A stretch of DNA of 64,000 nucleotides, from the NCBI GenBank assembly GCA_028751875.1, contig CM054159.1:15033259-15097258 (forward strand). The letters are read 5' to 3'. The stretch comes from Rapana venosa (Eukaryota; Mollusca; Gastropoda; Neogastropoda; Muricidae). The position numbers were made by a program, and so were the translations under genes. Positions 57,135 to 64,000 of this stretch are shown here, in pieces (within the stretch, counting starts at the first letter, position 1; each line of letters opens with the position of its first letter). The notes beneath the pieces were generated by a model. It did no database searches. It saw only the letters and a program-made list of their open reading frames with translations, and was not told where the DNA came from.

Positions 57135-57625
57135 AGGGAGGGATGAGAAGAAGTAGCGGGATAGAATGTGGAGATCAGAGATGGTAAAGAGAAATGAAGA
57201 AGAAAGGTGGGGATAGATAGAGGGAGAGGTGAAAGGATACGGAGGTGATAGATGAAGCGAGAGGGAGGGAATTAGATGAAGAGAAGGGGGGGGGCAAGGG
57301 TTGACATATCCGCGAGGATGAATGGGTGATGTAGGAGTGGAGTTTAGGGGGGTCGGTGGAAGAAGGCGAGAACGGAAGTGCGGAGGAATGAGAGTGGAGA
57401 TAAGTGAAGGGAAGAAGGGGGAAATGAGCGGGGCGGGGAGAGAGAAGAAGGAAGGGAAAGGGATGGATGGGGTTGAAAGAGGCTAAGAAGAAGGGAAGAC
57501 AGGGGAAGAAGAGGGATGGGAAGGAAGGAGAAGGGAGGAATGGGACCAAGAAGGAAAACCATATAAAGGAGGAAAAGGAACAAGCAGAAAAAAGTGTTGA
57601 GAACGGTATAGAAAAAGATGGAAAT
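57135..57625. repeat. Purine-rich stretch, about 490 bases
   Basis: Irregular GGA, GAA and GATA text with few pyrimidines, not a clean microsatellite. A 124-codon Ser/Pro/Phe frame on minus is compositional. Confidence 0.8.
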
Positions 57626-57670
57626 TCTTAGCACAGAATTTCCAGGAAGGGGGGATGATATTTATACTGA

Positions 57671-57688
57671 CCCCCCCCCCCCCCCCCA
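57671..57688. repeat. Poly-C run
   Basis: About 17 C between GACC and ACACC. Confidence 0.9.
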
Positions 57689-58115
57689 CACCACAAACAC
57701 ACATCCCATGGGGTAATTTTATATTTGATAAAAAATAGGTAAATATGTTCCTTAAATTATGCAGCCATGGGAAACTCGGTATGTTGGAGACCACAATAAA
57801 TGAAAATTGGGAATATAAGACAATTGAAAAGTCGTTAATTTTAGCACCGAGTTAAAACAAAATCCCAGAAAGACCTTTACAATGGATCCTGGTCATGAGT
57901 AACTCTACCCAGGACTGTTCGATGCAAAATTCCGAGAGAGCAGTTCAGTTTTGAAGTTTTCTGATGGCTCATTGGAAATCCGAGAGAGTTGTTCAAGTCA
58001 GAAGATAGATTGTGGTATTGTTAACAAATCTGAGTGATAACTTTTACCAGAGGTCTTATTCCATTTCCAGGCTTCTCCCTCTGTCTGTATATCTTGGCCC
58101 CCGGGGGCCGCCCGC
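57689..58115. other. Unassigned spacer
   Basis: Unique-looking sequence. CCGAGAGAG appears twice (57931, 57980) with similar text around it. No gene seen. Confidence 0.5.
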
Positions 58116-58161
58116 ACTGTCTGTCTGTTCTGTCTGTTGTCTGTTCGTTCTGTCTGTCCTG

Positions 58162-58214
<53 letters not shown>

Positions 58215-58545
58215 TCTCTCTCATCTCTCTTCTTTCACTCTCTCTCTCTCTCTGTCTCTATCTCTCTCTCTTTGTCTGTGGTTTGTCGTGCTAGTGCGTG
58301 TATGTTTTTGTTGCGTGTTTGTGTACGTGACGTGTGTGTGTGTGTGTGTGTATGTGTGCGTGGCGTGAGTGTGTGTGTGTGTGTGTGCAGTGCGCGCGCG
58401 TTTCGAGTGTCTGAGGTTGTGGTGCATTTCGTGTGTGCGTATGCTGTGTGATGATGTGCACGGTGTGTGTGCCGCGCGGCGTGCGTGTGCTTGCGCGCAG
58501 TGGCTTGTGTGTTGTGTGCGTGCGAGGTGTTTGTGTTGTGGGTGA
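58116..58545. repeat. (TGTC)n, (CT)n and (GT)n compound block
   Basis: CTGTCTGT at 58118-58160, CT at 58161-58275, GT with GCGCGCG at 58320-58540. Confidence 0.95.
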
Positions 58546-59389
58546 GAGGTACCCCGGTTGAAGGAGGTGGTAAGGAAGGGAAAGGGGGCGCTTAGGAGAG
58601 GTCGAGGTAGTGTTCGTTGAGATAAAAACAGAGGCTGGCTATTTTTACTTACACCGATTATATTTTGGACTCTTTTTCTTTACCGATGGCGCTTGCTCAA
58701 AAGTGTTCGATTTCATGGGGACAGCAAAATACTGTTAAGCAACTTGCTCTAAATTGCTTCGATTTGAGATGGCTCTCAATTCTGACTATGAATAGAATAT
58801 AGCAATTACCGAGTGATTAAAAAAAAAAAAGACAGTCTCCCGTGTGCATGACGTTTTTTTTTTGTGAAGAGTAGCCATTCCTTTCCCACTGGGACACACA
58901 AAGGCTTCGTACACTTTGGAAATGCGGTAAGTTTTGACTTTGCGGAAGATTGTTCTGCAAGCGTTCAACAAAGTCGGCCACCTCTCGGTTTACAGTCTTT
59001 ATTCCAAAATACTTTTCGGAGGGAGTAGGAAAAAGATAGTACACCTGAGAAATTTGCAGACCCAAGTCCAGTGCACAGCATCATTGTTTCACAGGATGGT
59101 GAATTTTGTTTCATAGCTCCATGCTTTTGCGGAGCTAGGTACCGTTGTGTCTAGCTACACACCACGTTTGTCAAAGAGCTAGTTTGTGTCCGCATGTCCC
59201 TCAGACTGACCAGCTGGAAGACAACCCTTGCATGCTTGTCATAATTCTGGGCATGGCACTTGGCTAACCTCACCCGTAAACCCTGGCCCCCACATGTGGA
59301 CCACACATAGCAGGAAGTTACAATGGCTGTATAAGTGACACATTGGCTCATAATTGTTTCTTTCTTTGCACGGTTAGAGGAGTGGAGGG
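58546..59389. other. Unassigned spacer
   Basis: About 840 bases of unique-looking sequence. No gene or RNA seen. Confidence 0.5.
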
Positions 59390-59399
59390 GGTGGGTTTA

Positions 59400-59605
59400 T
59401 TGAGTAGATGATTGCTGCCTTTCGCAAGGGTGACATCCAGTTTTTATAGTCGCATACTTAACTTTTTGGGGGCGTAGAGTTGGCTTTGATGTTAACTCCA
59501 GAGGGAAAAATTTCCGCTTGATCGAGATTGAACCCTTGTCAGTAGATCTACGGAGCGCGAATGGCATCTCTCTAACCTACCTGGCTATCCCTCCCCTCAG
59601 CGAGG
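59400..59605 (-). mobile_element. tRNA-derived SINE, family B, copy 2
   Basis: Minus strand: GGGATAGCCAGGTAGGTTAG fits an A box and AAGGGTTCAATCTCG a B box. These are followed by AAATTTTTCCCTCTGGAG, TTAACATCAAAGCC and ACTCTACGCCCCC. It parallels copy 1 at 55790-56005. The upstream flank on that strand is the GA tract at 59620. Confidence 0.7.
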
Positions 59606-59619
59606 CGGAGATTTGTGTG

Positions 59620-59885
59620 AGTGATGAGAGAGGGAGAGGATGAGGGAAAGTGAGCGGAGAGGGAGAGAGAAGCGGAGAGAGGAGGAGAGAGCGGAGAGGG
59701 GGTGGGGAGGAGGAGGAGAGAGCGGAGAGGGGTCGGAGAGAGAGTCGGATTGTGGGGGGAGAGAGAGCGGAGAGAGAAAGCGGTAGTGGGAGAGTGAATG
59801 CAGGAGAGGGGGAGAGAGAGAAAAGAGGATGAGAGATGAGGGAAGAAAGAGCGAGAGGAGAGAGAGACGAGAGAAGAGAGAGAGT
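59620..59885. repeat. (GA)n-rich block, about 265 bases
   Basis: GAGAGAG with GCGGAGAG and GAGGAGG variants. Confidence 0.95.
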
Positions 59886-59891
59886 GTCGGT

Positions 59892-59923
<32 letters not shown>

Positions 59924-59980
59924 TTGTGTGTGTGTGGGTGTGTTGTGGTGTGTGTGTGCTGGGTGGTGTGGTGTGTTCTG
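59886..59980. repeat. (GT)n microsatellite
   Basis: GTGTGTG with GGTGTG variants, directly after the GA block. Confidence 0.95.
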
Positions 59981-60221
59981 ATGCACATCTTGGGACATGG
60001 TTACCACAGGCATTTGTCATCACCAGCGTTATCTTGCGCGCCCGTTGGGTTTCAAGTCATTTTCATCTGTGTGCAGGATTTCTAAATTGAAGAGTAATGA
60101 ATTCAATGCGCCGCAATTTTGGAAAAGATGGAGGTAAAGCATTGAAGCATCGCACAAAAACCCGCTGTATATTGTATAAAAGAAAACGGTCCCTGTACCT
60201 TTTATTTACCTACCTTTCGTT

Positions 60222-60520
60222 AGAAAAAGCTAGATAGCTCGGTTGTTAGAGCACTCGCTCTCCCTAAGTTTAGGTAAAGCAGCGTTGAGCATGGGGAAGG
60301 TCGACCGTTCGTGCGTCTCGGCTCTTGTACAGTCCCCCAGTTCACCCAGTTGTAAAAGGGTGACTGCCGTCTTTAGGGGCAGGGAAGGTAAAGCAACAAG
60401 AGAGAGGAGATGGGCGCAGCCTTTAAGATGCTGGCCCTTATAGAAGCTTGAGTGTTCCAACACCTCGCTCCCCAATGACCGCATAGGCTATGGGAGTATC
60501 TTTACCTATTTTAATTAGTA
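60222..60520 (+). mobile_element. tRNA-derived SINE, family A, copy 3
   Basis: The A-box-like AGATAGCTCGGTTGTTAGAG is at 60232-60251. The body has CGTGCGTCTCGGCTCTTGTA, CAGTCCCCCAGTTCACCCA, GGGGCAGGGAAGGTAAAGCA, AAGATGCTGGCCCTTATAGA, CTCGCTCCCCAATGACC and TATCTTTACCTATTTTAATT. It aligns block by block with 2163-2395 and 25002-25290 and is the most complete of the three, at about 300 bases. No target-site duplication is obvious. Confidence 0.88.
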
Positions 60521-62070
60521 AAAGAAGTTTTCCTCATTGCTTTACACAACTTGAACCAGGAAACATTTTGTATTCCATTTTACAATGGGCATACAATTGC
60601 GGAAATCTTGTAGTGGTGTGTCCTGTCACCTTATTTCATTCTTGCCTTTAGCTTTGCTGCAGGTCAGGGACATGCCCATTACCCAGGTCATGGCACTCCC
60701 AGCCCATTGATAGACTACTCCATCTGCATTTGTCCTAGCAATCTTTGATTTTCATACAAAGAATAACGGGATAAAGATGATAAAATTTAGAAAAAAATAA
60801 GTGGCAGTAAATGCTGGAGGCCTCACAAAAAACGCAAGAAAACCCAACAAAATCTGGTTGTATTGGCAAGACTAAAGTAAAAGATTATTATATGGATTTC
60901 TGGTTTCTCGCATTTGCCCAACCTTTGTATTGTATCTATTATGTCAATTTGTGCTTTTTTTCAGCAAGTATGAAACATCCATTTCACATGTCTGCAGTAA
61001 AAAAAATCCAGTGTAGCAATTGTTGTGAAATATTGTATTCTAGCAGATCACTGTGAATAATACAGTGTGGTACAGGTTGTCGGTTTTTGTTCAGCCTGTC
61101 TTATTGCTTTCACCTTTGTACCCAAATGAAACCTGGGTGATGTAAAACTAGAAAATATTGTTTAATATGGGTTGTTGTTTTTTTCGATAGTTGGTCGTAA
61201 ACTTTTACAAGCAGTTGTACGAAACACTTGCTGTACTTTTTTGTTGTGGGAGCTTTAAATCGCTGTGTTCAAGCTGAAGAAAAACGTGCCTTTCAACAAG
61301 CAATGCTGGTGGACAGCTAGTCTTGTATTTAAAGCGCTTGCTTTTTTAAATGTTTTTTCTTGTCATTCACAACTTTGACATTATGTGTTGAAATATGTAT
61401 AATTTTCTTGGACTTAATTATCTCAAGTTTTTCCTTTACTTTTGCTTTTTTTCCTTTTTTTTTTGGATGGTACTTCATTTAAAGTACTGAGTGCAAAGTG
61501 AAGCAGTTTACTGCTGACGCCTGTTTCCTTTTTAATTGCAGCTGATAACAGTTTGGGTATTGTCATCTCGTGTGTTGCCCATTGTAGCTATAGATGTTTT
61601 TTTTATTCCAACATAGCCTGACTGGAAATGTATTAAGCTGAGAATACTCGTTTACAACCCGATTTTTATTACCTTCATTATGTGATGAAAGCGGATTTAC
61701 ACACAAAGGTGTTAGTTTTAAACAGCATTGCTTCCTTCTTTTCTGTATTTCTTGACAGTCCTGTACAAAAGTGATGAATAACCTGAAAATGTTTCGTGGG
61801 GGCTTTTTGTTGTTGTTTTTTTAAAGTGGTGAGCACACACCACTGACACTTGGCTACCCAAACTGACTTTCTTTCCTGAGAAAAAATAACAAGTTTGCAC
61901 AACTTGTTTAAAACATTCAAGTTGTTTTTCACATGCCCATTCAAGGTAACTGTGCTTTCTGGCTGTAAAGATTACACGGCTGGAACTGAAACGCTTTTTG
62001 TCACTTCTGTGTTCGAAACCTATACTAGGAATGAACACAATCATTCCGTTGTTTTTTTTTCAAAAGACAT
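60521..62070. other. Unassigned spacer
   Basis: About 1.55 kb of unique-looking, AT-rich sequence with normal run lengths, the cleanest long stretch in the window. Frames of 81-108 codons (60811-61056 plus, 61718-62044 minus) show no domain. An intron or intergenic DNA is likely. Confidence 0.5.
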
Positions 62071-62492
62071 GAGAAATTCAAAAGCAAACGAAGTCAGTGG
62101 GTCTGTCTTTGTGTCACTGCTGGTCAGAGCATTGGGAAAAGCCTACCTCCCCCTTCAGCCAAAAAAGAGAGGCTGGAGTTAGGGTTGGGTAGCCGGCTCG
62201 CAGCTGATAGAACAGGGAAAGGGCAGAATGACTTGTACACAGGGCCGTCAAACCTTGATGAAATGTCATACAAATCTGATGAAATGTTCCACAAATCTGC
62301 TGAAATGTTCCCAAATCTGAAATGTGATGCAAATGTGAAAAGTTTTACAAATCTAATGTTCTACAAATCTGCCACAAGAACAATTTTAAAAAATAAAAGA
62401 AAAACTTGACCAAGGTCTTCGTTCAGAGTGTTGTTCATGAATGACTGTTTAGTGTAGAGTATGTGCGCAAGATCTCAGTTACACATCTCGTT

Positions 62493-62524
<32 letters not shown>

Positions 62525-62598
62525 CCTCCCTCCCTCCTCTCCCTCCCTCTCCCCCCCCCCCCCCCCTCCTCTCTCTCTCTCTCTTCTCTTCTCTCTCT

Positions 62599-62672
<74 letters not shown>

Positions 62673-62784
62673 GCCTCTCTCCCTCATTAAAATAATCGAT
62701 TTAGAGTTCGAGTTTTCTTTCTTTCTTCTCCTCCTCTCTCTCTCATTTTTTTCTTCATCTATCTTCTCTCTTCTCACTCTCACC
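62071..62784. repeat. Direct duplication, left copy
   Basis: Shares, in order and with high similarity, the text of 63301-63900: ACGAAGTCAGTGGGTCTGTC, GGTTGGGTAGCCGGCTCGCA, CACAGGGCCGTCAAACCTTG, a short ACAAATCTG-ATGAAATGTT repeat, GACCAAGGTCTT, GTGTAGAGTATGTGCGCAAG, a (CT)n tract and TCATTAAAAT. The offset is 1231 bases at the nominal gap size. It ends at the gap. Confidence 0.93.
62500..62690. repeat. (TGTC)n then (CT)n microsatellite
   Basis: CTGTCTGTCTGT followed by CTCTCT with C-runs, about 190 bases, inside the left duplication copy. Confidence 0.95.
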
Positions 62785-63284
62785 NNNNNNNNNNNNNNNN
62801 NNNNNNNNNNNNNNNNNNNNNNNNNNNNNNNNNNNNNNNNNNNNNNNNNNNNNNNNNNNNNNNNNNNNNNNNNNNNNNNNNNNNNNNNNNNNNNNNNNNN
62901 NNNNNNNNNNNNNNNNNNNNNNNNNNNNNNNNNNNNNNNNNNNNNNNNNNNNNNNNNNNNNNNNNNNNNNNNNNNNNNNNNNNNNNNNNNNNNNNNNNNN
63001 NNNNNNNNNNNNNNNNNNNNNNNNNNNNNNNNNNNNNNNNNNNNNNNNNNNNNNNNNNNNNNNNNNNNNNNNNNNNNNNNNNNNNNNNNNNNNNNNNNNN
63101 NNNNNNNNNNNNNNNNNNNNNNNNNNNNNNNNNNNNNNNNNNNNNNNNNNNNNNNNNNNNNNNNNNNNNNNNNNNNNNNNNNNNNNNNNNNNNNNNNNNN
63201 NNNNNNNNNNNNNNNNNNNNNNNNNNNNNNNNNNNNNNNNNNNNNNNNNNNNNNNNNNNNNNNNNNNNNNNNNNNNNNNNNNNN
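62785..63284. other. Assembly gap, 500 N
   Basis: A second placeholder of exactly 500 bases, lying between the two copies of the duplication. Confidence 0.99.
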
Positions 63285-63300
63285 TTTTTTTAAAAACCAG

Positions 63301-63900
63301 AAAAAATTTCAAAGAAAAACGAAGTCAGTGGGTCTGTCATTGTGTCACTGCTGGTCAGAGCATTGGGAAAAGCCTACCTCCCCCTTCAGCCAAAAAAGAG
63401 AGGCTGGAGTTAGGGTTGGGTAGCCGGCTCGCAGCTTATAGAAAATGGAAAGGGCAGAATCACTTGTACACAGGGCCGTCAAACCTTGATGAAATGTCAT
63501 ACAAATCTGATGAATATGCTCTACAAATTTGAAATTTGATACAAATATGAAATGTTCTACAAATCTGTAATGTTCTACAAATCTGCCACAAGAAAAATGA
63601 CAAAATAAAACACAAACTTGACCAAGGTCTTTGTTCAGAGTTCTGTTCATTAATGACTGTTTAGTGTAGAGTATGTGCGCAAGAACTCGGCTACACATAT
63701 CTATTTGTCTCTCTCTCTTTCTCTTCCCCCCCCCCTCTCTCCTCTCTCGCTCATTAAAATATTCCAGTTCGAGTTCTTTTTTCTTTCTTTCTCCCTCTCT
63801 CTCTGTCTTCCTCCCCCCCTCCCCCCCCCCTCCTCTCTCTCTCCTCTCTCTCTCTCTCCCACGTTGTATTTCTCTTTATCTATCTTCTTTTCCTTTTAGC
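63301..63900. repeat. Direct duplication, right copy
   Basis: Counterpart of 62071-62784. Differences include a shortened ACAAATCTG-type repeat (63500-63580), a shorter CT tract (63707-63750) and scattered substitutions, for example GCTTATAGAAAATGG against GCTGATAGAACAGGG. Confidence 0.93.
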
Positions 63901-64000
63901 CAAACCTCATTCAAAAATATGTCACAGACTTTATCGAAGCTGAATGTCAAATCTCTCTCTCTCTCTCTCTCTCCCCTCTCTCTCTCTCTCTCTCTCTCTC
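63707..64000. repeat. (CT)n tracts
   Basis: CT-rich at 63707-63750 and 63785-63862, then a cleaner (CT)n from 63951 to the window edge. Confidence 0.93.

Overview
This is eukaryotic, repeat-dominated, essentially gene-free DNA from a draft assembly. It contains two 500-N gaps, tRNA-derived SINEs, three LINE lineages, a Penelope-like element, several minisatellites and a very high density of GA/CT and GT/CA microsatellites. Two of the SINE types read like short interspersed elements I associate with gastropod molluscs, so a marine or freshwater snail is the best guess. That is inference from remembered families, not a search result. I found no host protein-coding gene, rRNA, genuine tRNA, CRISPR array or operon that I can support. 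Almost all long open frames here are by-products of simple repeats whose unit length is a multiple of three, or of homopolymer runs.

Layout. 1-2165 is a 30-bp minisatellite of about 72 copies that ends directly in a SINE remnant (2163-2395). 2.4-5.5 kb holds pentanucleotide, CCA/CCG, ATC and GA/CA simple repeats. 5.5-5.9 kb is a tRNA-headed SINE plus a short 32-bp repeat. 5.9-11.3 kb is unassigned, with an AT-rich part and a GC-rich part. 11.6-15.6 kb is almost wholly low complexity. 15.7-18.7 kb is a minus-strand non-LTR retrotransposon with recognisable endonuclease and reverse transcriptase. 19.2-19.6 kb is a 167-bp tandem duplication cut by a GA tract. 20.05-20.43 kb is the 3' end of an RTE-type LINE. 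22.0-22.17 kb is a LINE tail and 25.0-25.3 kb a SINE. 28.6-30.6 kb is a 5'-truncated L2/CR1-like LINE. 31.57-32.0 kb is a SINE with a V-SINE-like core, followed by a 70-bp tandem repeat. 33.2-35.4 kb is a mirrored set of microsatellites. 35.4-37.2 kb is a Penelope-like element with reverse transcriptase and GIY-YIG endonuclease. 38.05-41.15 kb is a CA-rich block facing a GT-rich block. 41.56-42.97 kb holds 35-bp and 15-bp minisatellites. 44.66-45.16 kb is a gap. 50.35-51.6 kb is a 29-30-bp minisatellite. 51.6-54.2 kb is homopolymer-run sequence of doubtful quality. 55.7-60.5 kb holds three more SINE copies. 62.07-63.9 kb is a direct duplication split by the second gap.

Sequence quality shapes every interpretation. 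In many stretches, most strongly 51.64-54.23 kb and 45.16-45.83 kb, isolated single bases are nearly absent and the text is a chain of homopolymer runs. In the retroelements the same tendency shows as substitutions and indels that extend a neighbouring base. Many frameshifts and lost catalytic residues may therefore be consensus errors rather than biological decay.

Nothing here forms a pathway. What links the parts is retrotransposition: autonomous elements (two jockey/CR1/L2-group LINEs, RTE, Penelope) beside non-autonomous SINEs, with microsatellites often starting at element 3' ends. The most useful leads are a SINE family present three times, a short dispersed retro-tail next to GA or GACA tracts, and the duplication around the second gap.
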